This document shows, one piece after another, positions 1 through 12,238 of a DNA stretch of 64,000 nucleotides; positions within the stretch are counted from its first letter, which is position 1, and the number at the start of each line of letters is the position of its first letter. This DNA is from Thalassotalea sp. (GTDB lineage: Bacteria > Pseudomonadota > Gammaproteobacteria > Enterobacterales > Alteromonadaceae), in the NCBI GenBank assembly GCA_022448425.1, contig JAKVCY010000031.1, positions 21,049-85,048 on the forward strand, read 5' to 3'. The notes under the pieces were generated by a model, which worked only from the letters and a program-made list of their open reading frames with translations, made no database searches and was not told where the DNA came from. A program made the position numbers and the translations under genes.

Positions 1-611
1 CCGGCAAGAATTAATTGATTTTTAGGTGGCGTTATTAACTCACCGTTAATCACAGCAAATACATTGCTGGAACTTGCTTCGGTAATATATTGATCTCGCT
101 GTAAAATAGCTTCATCAAAGCCAAGGCTCTCGGCTTGATTGCGGAGCAAAATATTTGCCAGTAGAGCGGTTGTCTTTATATCACAATGTTGCCAACGAAA
201 ATCTTCTAGCAATGTGACACGAATTGCCTTTAATGCTGCAACATCAGTCGATAGTGGCATCGGCATAATAAGCAGCGTAGGCGGTGTTTGTTTGTCTAGA
301 ACGTGGCTTCGTTCTTTGTCTCTGCCTCTTGTTACTTGAATATAGACAGATAAATGACCACCCTTGTTTTTGTCGATAACCGATTGGATAAGTGCTTGCC
401 ATTCAAATGCGGCAAAGGCATGTGCAAGTCCAATACTACGTAGACAATACTCAAGGCGCGTTAGGTGTTCGGTTAACCGAAAAGGAATGCTGTGGTAAAC
501 AGGAATGACTTCATAAACACTGTCTGCAAACAAAAAGCCTCGGTCAAGGACCGAGACTTTTGCATCGTGTTTAGCAAGATATTCACCGTTAAGGTAAACA
601 ATATCCGACAT
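1..611 (-). CDS. dat: D-amino-acid transaminase (class IV), 3' end cut by window edge
   Basis: A partial pyridoxal-phosphate aminotransferase of fold class IV, which interconverts D-alanine and D-glutamate, or similar D-amino acids, with their 2-oxo acids. The gene opens with ATG at 611 (MSDIVYLNGEYL) and runs off the left edge after about 203 residues. Family marks are the N-terminal LNGEYL and the VLDRGFLFADSVYEV stretch, and DIKTTALLANIL, whose Lys matches the PLP-binding lysine of D-amino-acid transaminases. It lies 20 bases downstream of dacA on the same strand, in the peptidoglycan block, which suits a supplier of D-amino acids for the wall. A branched-chain aminotransferase or aminodeoxychorismate lyase is possible, but the active-site context favours D-amino-acid transaminase. 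Confidence 0.85.
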   Translation of the reverse strand, partial: MSDIVYLNGEYLAKHDAKVSVLDRGFLFADSVYEVIPVYHSIPFRLTEHLTRLEYCLRSIGLAHAFAAFEWQALIQSVIDKNKGGHLSVYIQVTRGRDKERSHVLDKQTPPTLLIMPMPLSTDVAALKAIRVTLLEDFRWQHCDIKTTALLANILLRNQAESLGFDEAILQRDQYITEASSSNVFAVINGELITPPKNQLILA

Positions 612-631
612 CTGTACTAATTAGTTATTTA

Positions 632-1828
632 CTAGTTAGCAAACTGTAGTTTTACGTAGTCAACTAGGCGACTGAACATGCTACCTTCGTTAACTTCTTG
701 CAACGTTACCAGCGGGTATTCAGCAATGTCTTCACCGTTTAGTGATAGATATAATTTACCAACCACTTCGCCTTTGGCTAACGGTGCAACAAGTTGCTTG
801 TTTAACTCAATGTTTGTTTCGATTTTCTTGCTTTGACCACGTGGAATGGTAATCGGCGTACTTTCTAAAATGCCCAGATTTACGTCTTTGATATCACCCA
901 TCCATACACGATTGCTAGCAAAAGTTTCACCTGCTTTGTAAGGCGTGATAGTTTCAAAGAATCGGAAACCGTAGTTTAACAATTTCTTACTTTCTACTTT
1001 ACGTGCGCGCTCGCTTTCTGTGCCCATTACAACACTGATTAATCGCATGCCGCCTTTGGTTGCAGAGGTGACTAAGCTGTAACCTGCTTCTGACGTGTGG
1101 CCTGTTTTAAGACCATCTACATTCATGCTTTTGTCCCATAACAAGCTATTGCGATTGTATTGCTTGATATCGTTAAACGTGAACGACTTCTGTTTATAAA
1201 GCTCGTACTCTTCTGGCACGTTGCGAATTAATGCACCAGCAAGTGTTGCCATATCTCTTGGCGTTGTTTTGTGTTCAGTACTATCAAGGCCGTGGCTGTT
1301 TTCAAAATAGCTACTGTTCATGCCAAGTTGTTGAGCATGGGCATTCATTAAATCAGCAAATGCTTCTTCGCTACCTGCGATATGCTCGGCCATTGCAATA
1401 CATGCATCGTTACCAGACGTGACGATAATGCCTTGGTTTAAAAGACTAACAGGTACTTCCTTGCCAACTTCCAAGAACATTAATGATGAGCCATTCAGCA
1501 CAGGGTTACCAGTTGCCCAAGCATTTCTGCTGATCTTTACTTGATCGTCATTTGAAATATTTCCCGCCTTTAACTCAATGCCGATAATGTAACTTGTCAT
1601 CATCTTAGTTAAGCTGGCAGGTGCTAATAATGAATCTGCGTTACCTTCAGCAATAACTTTACCAGTCGTGTAGTCAATTAGAATATGGCCTTTGGCATTG
1701 ATATTTGGCGGATTTGGAACAATAGAAATCGATTGTGCAAAAGAGGCTGCGGAGAAAGTAGCAGCACTGAAAAGTATCAATAGTTTTTTCGTTGATTTAG
1801 CCAGCAATTGAGCTAATAGGCGTGACAT
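632..1828 (-). CDS. dacA: D-alanyl-D-alanine carboxypeptidase, PBP5/6 type
   Basis: Periplasmic penicillin-binding protein that removes the terminal D-Ala from peptidoglycan pentapeptides. The 398-residue product has a signal peptide (roughly residues 1-31) and the three serine-DD-peptidase motifs in order: SLTK with Ser72/Lys75, SGN at 138-140 and KTG at 241-243. The C-terminal beta domain ends in a segment like the amphipathic membrane anchor of PBP5 (FSRLVDYVKLQF). Length matches E. coli DacA. It follows rlpA on the same strand, as in E. coli, with a 144-base gap that could hold its own promoter. Confidence 0.95.
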   Translation of the reverse strand: MSRLLAQLLAKSTKKLLILFSAATFSAASFAQSISIVPNPPNINAKGHILIDYTTGKVIAEGNADSLLAPASLTKMMTSYIIGIELKAGNISNDDQVKISRNAWATGNPVLNGSSLMFLEVGKEVPVSLLNQGIIVTSGNDACIAMAEHIAGSEEAFADLMNAHAQQLGMNSSYFENSHGLDSTEHKTTPRDMATLAGALIRNVPEEYELYKQKSFTFNDIKQYNRNSLLWDKSMNVDGLKTGHTSEAGYSLVTSATKGGMRLISVVMGTESERARKVESKKLLNYGFRFFETITPYKAGETFASNRVWMGDIKDVNLGILESTPITIPRGQSKKIETNIELNKQLVAPLAKGEVVGKLYLSLNGEDIAEYPLVTLQEVNEGSMFSRLVDYVKLQFAN

Positions 1829-1972
1829 AATGTTCCTTCGAATTCTTTATTTGTGAGTATTACTGTAATACTTGACCCTAATGAGTTTAAGTGCGTATTA
1901 CAACAGACAAAACGCCGACAGTATATCATTATTGCTGCTATTTTCTACGGGCAAATACCGTGATAACTGGGC

Positions 1973-2920
1973 TTAATGTAAGATTTTGCGACGATAGGCG
2001 TTTTCATAGCCAGATGCTTTCAACGCATCAATTAGCTCGCTGGTATCGGCTTCTTCCTTAAACGGCCCTATTTGGACGCGATAAATGCCATTTTGTTCCG
2101 GATAAACAACATTTTGTTGGTACAAAGTCGACAGCGCATTAGCGGTATTTTTCGCAACGTCGGCACTACGAGTGGCAAATACTTGGATAAAGTAGTTTGC
2201 GCCATTAGAGGCGTTTGAATTGTCACTAGCGGTATCTGCGCTATCGGCACTATTGTTGATTGAAGGAATTTCCTGGAGCGCGCTTAAGTTTTCGACTGCA
2301 GCTGTGCTAGAGGTATTAATAGCCATGGGGAGTATCGTTGGCTGAACAGATTGAGCAATTGTTTGAGTTGATTGATTTTTCTTTGAATCTGTATCGAACT
2401 CTGTAATTGCTTCAATTTTTACTTTTGCAGTACCTGTTTTGAGCATTTCCAGCTTATAGGCGGCGCTAAACGACAAATCAATCACGCGAGACTCGTGAAA
2501 AGGGCCGCGGTCGTTAACGCGAACAATTACTGACTTATTGTTGGCAAGATTAGTCACTTTCGCATAAGTGGGGATAGGTAGGTTCTTATGAGCGGCGCTC
2601 ATGGCGTACGTATCGTAAATTTCACCATTTGAGGTGAGGTGACCATGAAACTTGTTACCGTACCAAGAAGCGATCCCCGTTTGTGTAAACCCATCAGCAC
2701 TTGGCATAACGTAATATGTTTTGCCGCGTACCTTGTAACTTGGCATGTTGCCACCTCGGCTTTTGGGTTCAAAGCGCGGGATAGGGTCCTTAAGTTCTGA
2801 TGCCGTTGGCAGTCTTGTTGGTGTGCTGTCGTGCGCTTGTTGATAGCGACCAGAGTTCATACTGCAGCTCTGAATTAACAAAGCCAATAGCGCAACCAAA
2901 TAGAGGGTGAGTTGTTTCAT
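1973..2920 (-). CDS. rlpA: septal ring lytic transglycosylase RlpA, lipoprotein with SPOR domain
   Basis: Outer-membrane lipoprotein of the RlpA family, which cleaves denuded glycan strands at the division site. The N-terminus has a lipobox ending LIQSC, with the acylated Cys at residue 19. The double-psi beta-barrel domain follows (about 78-170), with GIASWYG and VNDRGPF, whose Asp is the family's catalytic acid. A low-complexity Ser/Thr/Asn linker leads to a C-terminal SPOR domain (about 238-315; YFIQVFATRSADVA, YRVQIGPF) that binds denuded peptidoglycan. It lies between mrdB and dacA, as in E. coli. Confidence 0.93.
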   Translation of the reverse strand: MKQLTLYLVALLALLIQSCSMNSGRYQQAHDSTPTRLPTASELKDPIPRFEPKSRGGNMPSYKVRGKTYYVMPSADGFTQTGIASWYGNKFHGHLTSNGEIYDTYAMSAAHKNLPIPTYAKVTNLANNKSVIVRVNDRGPFHESRVIDLSFSAAYKLEMLKTGTAKVKIEAITEFDTDSKKNQSTQTIAQSVQPTILPMAINTSSTAAVENLSALQEIPSINNSADSADTASDNSNASNGANYFIQVFATRSADVAKNTANALSTLYQQNVVYPEQNGIYRVQIGPFKEEADTSELIDALKASGYENAYRRKILH

Positions 2921-2983
2921 TGTGTAGCTGCAGTAATGTTATTTATAGTTATCGATATTTGTTATTACAAGTTGTTTCTAGCA

Positions 2984-4102
2984 CTAGCTGGTAATAAAGC
3001 GCCGCCTTGTACTAATACCCATTAGCATGCCAAAGCCTGCCATCAATGTCACCATCGATGTGCCACCATAACTGACTAAAGGTAACGGCACGCCAACAAC
3101 AGGAAGTAGTCCCGAAACCATGCCGATATTGACAAAAACATAAACAAAGAAAGTTAGCGTTAAGCTACCTGCCAATAATTTGGTAAAGGCTTCTTGTGCA
3201 TTGACTGCGATCCATAAACCTCGCATGACGATAGCGAGATATACTAACAGCAACAGCCCTACACCGATTAAACCGAACTCTTCACTAAAGACAGCGAAGA
3301 TAAAGTCAGTATGACGTTCTGGTAAAAACTCAAGCTGAGATTGCGTGCCTTGAAGCCAACTCTTTCCGTGCAAGCCACCTGAACCAATAGCTATCTTCGA
3401 CTGGATAATATGGTAGCCTGCACCGAGTGGATCTTTCTCTGGGTCTAATAAAGTTAACACCCGCTGCTTTTGATAATCTTTCATCAAAAACATCCAGAAT
3501 ATTGGCGTAAAAGCTGACGCTAAGGCGATACAGCTACCAATAAGTTTCCAGCTAGCACCCGCTAAAAAGATAACGAATAACCCTGAGCTAGCGACTAGTA
3601 ATGACGTTCCTAAATCTGGCTGTTTGGCAATCAACAACGTTGGCACTAACACCAGTATAAAGGCGATGATAATGTTGCCTAATTTAGCTGGTAAATCGTG
3701 TTGGCTGATAAACCAAGCAATAGTGATCGGCATGATAAGTTTGATGATTTCGGAAGGCTGAAAGCGCATAAAGCCTAGATCGAGCCAGCGCTGGGCCCCT
3801 TTACCTATGGTACCGACCAGCAGAACCGCAACGAGCAATGCCAAGCCCACAACATAGACGGGGATCGCCCATTTGAGAAAAAACTGTGGTGGAATTTGCG
3901 CAATAATAAACATTACCGTTAAGGCAACACCTAGCCTTACGCCTTGTCTAACAACTAGGTCAGCATCTTGGCCACCAGCACTGTAGACAACAAACAAGCC
4001 TAATGTCATGAGTGCTAAAATACCCACGAGTAGCGGCAAATCGATATGCAGTTTCTGCCAAATATCGAGCTTTTTAGTTTGGTCTTGATGATGAGCGTGC
4101 AT
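2984..4102 (-). CDS. mrdB: peptidoglycan glycosyltransferase RodA (elongasome)
   Basis: SEDS-family integral membrane polymerase that extends glycan strands from lipid II during cell elongation, working with PBP2. The 372-residue protein has about ten hydrophobic segments and SEDS signatures, including RWLDLGFMRFQPSEIIK, KQPDLGTS and a C-terminal VPLPLVSYGGTSM. Its ATG overlaps the stop codon of mrdA by one base (TAATG), so the pair is translationally coupled and probably made in matched amounts. Confidence 0.96.
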   Translation of the reverse strand: MHAHHQDQTKKLDIWQKLHIDLPLLVGILALMTLGLFVVYSAGGQDADLVVRQGVRLGVALTVMFIIAQIPPQFFLKWAIPVYVVGLALLVAVLLVGTIGKGAQRWLDLGFMRFQPSEIIKLIMPITIAWFISQHDLPAKLGNIIIAFILVLVPTLLIAKQPDLGTSLLVASSGLFVIFLAGASWKLIGSCIALASAFTPIFWMFLMKDYQKQRVLTLLDPEKDPLGAGYHIIQSKIAIGSGGLHGKSWLQGTQSQLEFLPERHTDFIFAVFSEEFGLIGVGLLLLVYLAIVMRGLWIAVNAQEAFTKLLAGSLTLTFFVYVFVNIGMVSGLLPVVGVPLPLVSYGGTSMVTLMAGFGMLMGISTRRRFITS

Positions 4103-6075
4103 TATTCGGTACCGGCCTTACTAATTCCGAAATGAGTGTCGTGGTTCGGATGATTCTTGTCTTTGTATTGGCTTACGATTTCGCGGTTACCAAAATATTG
4201 ATCCATGATTTGACGTGCAACTGGCGCAGCGTTTGTCGCGCCGCCACCTTTTGCCACGTTTTCGATGGCGACAGCCACGACTATTTCTGGATTATCAAAC
4301 GGTGCAAATGAGATAAACATGGCGTTATCACGTTGGTCCTCACGTGTGGTTGACGCGTCATACTTTTCATCTTCACCTAAGCTAGTAACTTGCGCCGAGC
4401 CCGTTTTACCAGCAGCGTCGTATTTGTGTCCCTTGAATGCGTTATGCGCTGTTGCCCCTAACTTTTGTACCGTTGAATGCATTGTATTCAATACGATTTG
4501 CCAATTTTTATCGTCTTTCAATTCAATCGGCGGGCGATCTTCTAACGCATATGGTTCGGCTTCCACTTTTACTGTTGGTGTTTCTTGACCCGGTAAATAG
4601 GTAGTCTGCGATGTCGCTTTAAGTAAGTGAGGTGTTTTGATTTCACCTTTATTGACGAGGATAGACGTCGCTTGTGCTAGTTGCAGTGGTGTTACGGTCC
4701 AGTAACTTTGTCCAATGCCAACAGAAAGCGTCTCTCCTGTATACCATGGCTGATTATAACGTGCACGCTTCCAACCAACACTTGGCAAAACACCGCGACT
4801 CTCTTCGTGAATGTCGATACCGGTATATTCACCAAAGCCAAATTTGTCCATCATTTCGCTGATGTTGGAGATACCAAGCTTGTAGGCTAAGTTGTAAAAG
4901 TAAACGTTACAGGACTTCTCAATCGCGCGTTGTAAACTTATCCAACCATGACCACCTCTGATCATGTCTCGGTACTTTTTCTCGACGTTTGGTAGTTGGA
5001 AAAAGCCGGGATCATAAATACGTGTTTTAGAAGTAATAACCTTTTTATCTAAGCCTGTAATTGCGAGAAATGGCTTAACAGTTGATGCGGGAGGGTAGCC
5101 CTGCACGGTACGGTTAATCAGCGGCAAATCTTTCGAAGAAAGTAGTTTTTTGTAATTGATATTACTAATACCGTGAACAAAAAGGTTACCGTCGTAACTC
5201 GGGTTTGAGTACATCGCAAGTACACCACCATCTCGAGGATCTATTGCGACAACAGCGCCACGCTTGCCGCTAAGTGCCCGTTTGGCAATCATCTGTAATT
5301 CAATATCAAGCGTAAGAGTTAAATCTTTACCGGGAATTGGGGGCGTGAAGTCTAAGGTGCGAATAACTCGACCTTGGTTATTAACCTCTACTTCTTGGTG
5401 GCCTATGGTGCCATGAAGGATATCTTCGTAGTATTTCTCTAACCCTAGCTTACCTATTTCGCGAGTCGCAGCATAGTTCTCAGCCTTACCTTCAGACTCG
5501 AGTTTATTGGCATCACGAGAGTTTATGCGTGCTACATAACCTAGATTGTGAGTCGTTAAATCACCAAAAGGGTAGTAGCGCTTGAGGCGAGCTTCTATTA
5601 CAACGCCAGGGTATTTGTGTTGATTAACAGAAAACAAGGCAACTTGTTGGTCGCTAAGGCGAGAATGTAACTCTACGGGTTTGAAGCGTCGTTTTCCTTT
5701 AACCGCTTTGAAGAACTTCTCTTGCTTTTCATCGCTGATGCCCAGTAAATCACTGATTTCTGCGACTGTTGTTTCTAAATCTTCAACTTGCTCAGGTACT
5801 ATTTCCAAGCTGTAAATAGGCTTGTTTTCAGCCAGCAAAACCCCGTTTCTATCGTAAATCTGGCCGCGATTAGGTGCGACTGGAAGTAGTTTGATGCGGT
5901 TGCTATTCGACCGTGTCTGATATTTTTCATAGGAGCTAACCTGCAAGTTATAAACGTTGCTAAACAAAATGAGCAACATAATAACGACGCCGATTAGCGC
6001 GATAAACGCTCGGCGTGCAAACAGGTTTGCTTCAGCAGTATGATTTCGAATGGATACGCGTTTATGCGGCGCCAT
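4102..6075 (-). CDS. mrdA: penicillin-binding protein 2, transpeptidase
   Basis: Inner-membrane class B penicillin-binding protein that cross-links peptidoglycan during rod elongation, partner of RodA. One N-terminal membrane segment (FIALIGVVIMLLILFS) anchors it. A dimerisation/allosteric region follows, then the transpeptidase domain with the STVK active site (Ser near residue 331), SCN (near 388) and KTG (AAGKTGSAQ). I place the start at the ATG at 6075. An in-frame TTG at 6084, immediately after the rlmH stop, would add three residues. An AGGGAG upstream sits rather far from the ATG and very close to the TTG, so the exact start is open. Confidence 0.95.
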   Translation of the reverse strand: MAPHKRVSIRNHTAEANLFARRAFIALIGVVIMLLILFSNVYNLQVSSYEKYQTRSNSNRIKLLPVAPNRGQIYDRNGVLLAENKPIYSLEIVPEQVEDLETTVAEISDLLGISDEKQEKFFKAVKGKRRFKPVELHSRLSDQQVALFSVNQHKYPGVVIEARLKRYYPFGDLTTHNLGYVARINSRDANKLESEGKAENYAATREIGKLGLEKYYEDILHGTIGHQEVEVNNQGRVIRTLDFTPPIPGKDLTLTLDIELQMIAKRALSGKRGAVVAIDPRDGGVLAMYSNPSYDGNLFVHGISNINYKKLLSSKDLPLINRTVQGYPPASTVKPFLAITGLDKKVITSKTRIYDPGFFQLPNVEKKYRDMIRGGHGWISLQRAIEKSCNVYFYNLAYKLGISNISEMMDKFGFGEYTGIDIHEESRGVLPSVGWKRARYNQPWYTGETLSVGIGQSYWTVTPLQLAQATSILVNKGEIKTPHLLKATSQTTYLPGQETPTVKVEAEPYALEDRPPIELKDDKNWQIVLNTMHSTVQKLGATAHNAFKGHKYDAAGKTGSAQVTSLGEDEKYDASTTREDQRDNAMFISFAPFDNPEIVVAVAIENVAKGGGATNAAPVARQIMDQYFGNREIVSQYKDKNHPNHDTHFGISKAGTE

Positions 6076-6084
6076 AGCAGGCAA

Positions 6085-6555
6085 CTACTCCCTGTGATAT
6101 GGGTGATTGTTATTCACGCTCCAAGCGCGATATAGGCTTTCAGCGATAATAATGCGCACCATAGGGTGTGGTAAGGTTAACGGCGATAGCGACCATTTTT
6201 GCTCTGACGCGGCAATGCAGGCAGGGGCTAAACCTTCTGGACCACCAACGAGTAACGCGACATCTCTGCCATCGTACTGCCAACGTTCAAGTTGATTGGC
6301 AAGCATAGGTGTATCCCAAGGTTTACCGGTGACTTCTAATGTCACGATACGGTTTCCTTTGGGAATCGCAGCTAATGTTTGCTCACCTTCTTTTTCCAAA
6401 ATTCTGGCGATATCAGCATTTTTCCCACGCTTACCAGGTGGAATTTCAACAAGGTGAAAACTTAAATCGCGCGGAAATCGGCGGGCATACTCTTGAAAGC
6501 CTTGGGTTACCCAAGCGGGCATTTTGTTGCCAACGGCATATAAGGTTAAACGCAT
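6085..6555 (-). CDS. rlmH: 23S rRNA pseudouridine-1915 N3-methyltransferase
   Basis: SPOUT-class methyltransferase that methylates pseudouridine 1915 in helix 69 of 23S rRNA, using S-adenosylmethionine, late in 50S maturation. The 156 residues match E. coli RlmH throughout: [16 protein letters not shown] at the start, the SAM-knot region LLVGGPEGL, and the C-terminal [15 protein letters not shown]. It sits between rsfS and mrdA, the standard gammaproteobacterial order, and its stop codon directly abuts the mrdA start region. Confidence 0.97.
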   Translation of the reverse strand: MRLTLYAVGNKMPAWVTQGFQEYARRFPRDLSFHLVEIPPGKRGKNADIARILEKEGEQTLAAIPKGNRIVTLEVTGKPWDTPMLANQLERWQYDGRDVALLVGGPEGLAPACIAASEQKWSLSPLTLPHPMVRIIIAESLYRAWSVNNNHPYHRE

Positions 6556-6574
6556 GGAAACCTGTACTTACCTA

Positions 6575-6892
6575 TTATTCCCAAAGCTGTTCTAGTTGGT
6601 ATTTATCGCGCTGTTCGTCAGTCATTACGTGAACTACAACAGAGCCTAAATCAACAAGTGACCACTCACCCACGTCATTGCCCTCAATACCTAAAGGCTC
6701 AACACCTTCAGCACGGCATTCCATCGCGACATTTTGTGCGATTGATTTTACATGGCGGTTTGAGTTACCAGAGGCTACAACCATATAGTCAGCGAAACTG
6801 GCTTTATCACGAATATCTAATGAGATGATGTCTCGACCTTTTAGGTCATCAATTTTTTCAGAAACGAAGGCTGAAAGAGCTTCACTTTGCAA
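6575..6892 (-). CDS. rsfS: ribosome silencing factor RsfS
   Basis: Binds ribosomal protein uL14 and blocks subunit joining when nutrients are short (Iojap/RsfS family). Core motifs are KIDDLKGRDIISLDIRDKASFADYMVVASG and a C-terminal DLGSVVVHVM. I choose the TTG at 6892: it gives 105 residues, the usual family length, aligns with the E. coli N-terminus, and is preceded by AAGGA seven bases upstream. An in-frame GTG at 6934 also has an AGGA and would add 14 residues of no known match. The start is therefore an inference. Same-strand partner of rlmH, 19 bases apart. Confidence 0.93.
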   Translation of the reverse strand: MQSEALSAFVSEKIDDLKGRDIISLDIRDKASFADYMVVASGNSNRHVKSIAQNVAMECRAEGVEPLGIEGNDVGEWSLVDLGSVVVHVMTDEQRDKYQLEQLWE

Positions 6893-7051
6893 CGTTTTAT
6901 CCTTACTCAATATAAACTGATTTAATCTTATCACTTTTTCCTAGCGTGTTTAACAGATTATAGCGGCTGATAAGTTGTAAAGTGCAAACGAATATGACCA
7001 GTGAGCGAATATTCAAACGTTTGGGCACTAAATTAGGTTAATGATGTTAAG

Positions 7052-7747
7052 CTAGCGATAGAGCGTTGAACGGCTTAAATAAGTAATTATTTGTTCGGGT
7101 AAATAGTGGTTGAGGGTGGCGACAGCGACGCCGCTGCTCAATTGCTGCCTAATTTCACTGGAAGAAATATCAAAGTTTACCGGCGGCAAAATAACAATTT
7201 GCTTACTGGCGTTAAGTTGGAAAGTATCAAGTGACGTTAGATATTTGCTAACTTCACTAGCGATATGCTGGTTTTTATCGCCATTGTCATAATGTGGGCG
7301 AGTGCAGACGATAAGGTTGCACAAGGTAAGAAGTTCTTCCCAACGATGCCATTTAGTAAGACTTAAAAGCGAATCCATCCCAATAATAAAGTTCAAGGCT
7401 TGCTTTGGCGCCTCAGCTTTCATTTCCTCTAGCGTGTCAAACGTATACGATGGCTTGTCGCGATGCAGTTCTCTGTCGTCTATTTCGAATAATGGAAAGC
7501 CAAGCTTCAATACTTCGAGCATAGCTATGCGCTGTTCGCTCGTAGCAGTGGCCATTGCTTTATGCGGTGGAATATGAGCGGGTAGTAGGGTTATCTTCTT
7601 AATTTGCCCTAACGTTTTAGCAACGTGCTGACAAATAGCTAGGTGACCTTTATGGAAGGGATCAAAAGTGCCACCAAATAGTACCTTTATGTCTAGCGAT
7701 TTTATATCTTCAATTGGCTGTACAGAAACATGCGCTGAGCTAGTCAT
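7052..7747 (-). CDS. nadD: nicotinate-nucleotide adenylyltransferase
   Basis: Adenylates nicotinate mononucleotide to deamido-NAD in NAD synthesis. The nucleotidyltransferase signature GGTFDPFHKGH occupies residues 25-35 (the HxGH motif is 32-35), and ISSSEIRQQL near the C-terminus matches the ISSTxIR motif. The first 20 residues before KVLFGGTF are longer than usual. Its start overlaps the holA stop by eight bases, indicating coupling. E. coli has cobC between nadD and rsfS; here there is only a 117-base gap with no recognisable gene. Confidence 0.95.
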   Translation of the reverse strand: MTSSAHVSVQPIEDIKSLDIKVLFGGTFDPFHKGHLAICQHVAKTLGQIKKITLLPAHIPPHKAMATATSEQRIAMLEVLKLGFPLFEIDDRELHRDKPSYTFDTLEEMKAEAPKQALNFIIGMDSLLSLTKWHRWEELLTLCNLIVCTRPHYDNGDKNQHIASEVSKYLTSLDTFQLNASKQIVILPPVNFDISSSEIRQQLSSGVAVATLNHYLPEQIITYLSRSTLYR

Positions 7748-8780
7748 GGTAAGCCATGCTGAGATGTTTTAATTCGTCGCCTTCGAACACGCAAATACAG
7801 ACATCAGCCAGCATTTGGAATGCGTTAAAGTCTGCTGCACTTTTACTGACTAAATCTGTGTCAGTTAAGCGGCTTTGCGCCAACATGATATTTGCCAAAG
7901 AACTTTTGGATAATGCATTTTGATATAGTGGTTTTCGTTTATCCCAAACTTTAAAGTCGGTCATGACTTGTGCTTGGTTCACGCCGCTTTGAAGCTTAAA
8001 AAACATCGCTTTTAACTGGTTTAGTTCTTTATTCACAAACCAAATTACCTTTGCGACTGGCGCTCCTTCTTGTTGCATTTGGTTGAGTATGGCAACGCAC
8101 TTAGCTGTTTCGCCGTTTAGCAATGCGTCAATGAGCGCAAACGGATTAAACTTGGACTGATTGATGATCAGTTCACTTAAAGCTTCAGTGGATATTGGCT
8201 GATTGGCATAAAGTATCGCGAGTTTTTGTAGCTCTTGATCTAGGGCCAGCACATTGCCTTCGAACATAGTCATTAGTAGTGAAATACCGTCATTAGCTAA
8301 ACGCAATTGATAGTGCTTCAATTGGCGATTGAGCCACATTGAGAGGCTTTTCCCTTCCAAATCGTAAAGTGGCAGGTAGACACCAGCAGACGATAGGCTT
8401 TTGAACCATTTTTTATTCGTTGTGGCGCCATCGACACGGTCACCATGACACAGCAAAATTACGTCGTGGCTCAATTGTTCAAGCACGTGCGCAAAAGCCT
8501 TACTTCCTGCGTCGCCAATCTTAGTGGAAACAAACTCTAACTCTATGAGACGTCTAGCCGCGAACAGGCTCATCGATTGATATTCGTTGATAAGCTCATC
8601 CCAGCTGAATTTATCGTCGATTGTGAACCGAATAAATTCATCAAAGCCTTGTGCTTTAGCCGCAGATTTTATTTGGAATATCGCGTCGTTCTTTTGCCAC
8701 GGTTCATCACCAAATACCAACCAAATAGGCGCTAAAGATTTCGCTAGTGTTTGGTTGAGTTGATTGTGATAAATACGCAT
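7740..8780 (-). CDS. holA: DNA polymerase III delta subunit
   Basis: The wrench subunit of the clamp loader, which opens the beta clamp. The 346 residues match the E. coli HolA length, starting MRIYHNQLNQTLAKSLAPIWLVFGDEPWQKNDA, where the GDEP loop is typical of delta. The middle carries the AAA+-like fold without a functional ATPase site, and the C-terminal helical domain forms the collar. It lies 24 bases after lptE and overlaps nadD, the canonical leuS-lptE-holA-nadD order. Confidence 0.95.
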   Translation of the reverse strand: MRIYHNQLNQTLAKSLAPIWLVFGDEPWQKNDAIFQIKSAAKAQGFDEFIRFTIDDKFSWDELINEYQSMSLFAARRLIELEFVSTKIGDAGSKAFAHVLEQLSHDVILLCHGDRVDGATTNKKWFKSLSSAGVYLPLYDLEGKSLSMWLNRQLKHYQLRLANDGISLLMTMFEGNVLALDQELQKLAILYANQPISTEALSELIINQSKFNPFALIDALLNGETAKCVAILNQMQQEGAPVAKVIWFVNKELNQLKAMFFKLQSGVNQAQVMTDFKVWDKRKPLYQNALSKSSLANIMLAQSRLTDTDLVSKSAADFNAFQMLADVCICVFEGDELKHLSMAYHD

Positions 8781-8804
8781 GAATTAACGCGACAGCAGAG
8801 TGAG

Positions 8805-9311
8805 CTAAGAATTTACCGGAAAGCTTGCCATGTTGCGCAAAATCTTATCTGCAGCAACTTTACGCATTTCGCTAAGTAACAGTGATAACTCACGACTTTT
8901 CGCCAGCGCTCTGTCAGGATCGTCTTGATAGTCGCGATAAAGTTCAAAGCTGAAGGTTTGCGGTTCTTGCTCGGCAAGGTGAAGCTGGTAGCTTACTGTG
9001 TAAATAAGCTCGTACTCAGCAACTTGGCCGTTCGGAAATACTGAAAGGGTACGGCGATTAAGCTCGTCTTTTAAAATACGAAGCTCTGGCTTAGTAACAT
9101 CTGGTTTAGCAAGCAAGTCTACTTGGTTAAGTGCTAGATGTTGCTTAACGATACGCGTTAACTCACCATGCTTGTCGACAGAGCTGACATAAAGGGTTTG
9201 TAATTCAGGCGCTAGTAAAAAGTCTCCTCGCAATCTAAACCCGCACGCAGTGAGGGTTAGGGTAAGGGCAACCAAAGCAATGGCTTTGGTAGTTGACAAA
9301 TTTACTCGCAT
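8805..9311 (-). CDS. lptE: LPS-assembly lipoprotein LptE
   Basis: Outer-membrane lipoprotein that plugs the LptD barrel and completes LPS insertion. The 168-residue product has a lipoprotein signal ending LTAC at residue 23, followed by the family's conserved GFRLRGDF stretch. The mature part is alpha/beta and ends near the R-E-[LM]-S-x-L-x-[ST]-E-M-R-K pattern seen in LptE (SRELSLLLSEMRKVAADKI). Position directly after leuS supports the call. Confidence 0.95.
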   Translation of the reverse strand: MRVNLSTTKAIALVALTLTLTACGFRLRGDFLLAPELQTLYVSSVDKHGELTRIVKQHLALNQVDLLAKPDVTKPELRILKDELNRRTLSVFPNGQVAEYELIYTVSYQLHLAEQEPQTFSFELYRDYQDDPDRALAKSRELSLLLSEMRKVAADKILRNMASFPVNS

Positions 9312-9357
9312 TGATGAGAACCTTTATTGTTACGTTGAATTGGTGGTTTGTTATTAT

Positions 9358-9385
9358 CAAATGGCACCTTTTCAGGCGCCATTTG
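9358..9385 (-). terminator. stem-loop between leuS and lptE
   Basis: An inverted repeat CAAATGGC ... GCCATTTG with an inner CC/GG pair and a TTTTCA loop. It sits in the 109-base gap between the leuS stop and the lptE start. On the minus strand it is followed by ATAATAAC rather than a clean T-run, so it may be a weak attenuator or an RNA-processing hairpin rather than a full terminator. Confidence 0.4.
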
Positions 9386-9420
9386 AATTTTCAAGGGTAA
9401 GAATAACTTAAATGCTGTGA

Positions 9421-12045
<2,625 letters not shown>

Positions 12046-12238
12046 TTAGTCGCAAAAAAGGCAAATTAAATTTCGGCATAGAATACCTTATCTGCGCCAG
12101 TAACAACAAGCTTATTCCCTAACCAATCTCGACGCTTGTGCGATATTTAACCAGTAAGCTTTGAACAATAGAGAAGCTTTGACTTGCTATACTTATTATT
12201 AACGTTAATACAAATGCTATTGAGTAGGTAGAAACGCG

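Noticed and set aside
9358..9385. Stem-loop between leuS and lptE as a leucine-responsive attenuator
   Set aside because: It is downstream of leuS rather than upstream, and no leader peptide with Leu codons is present.
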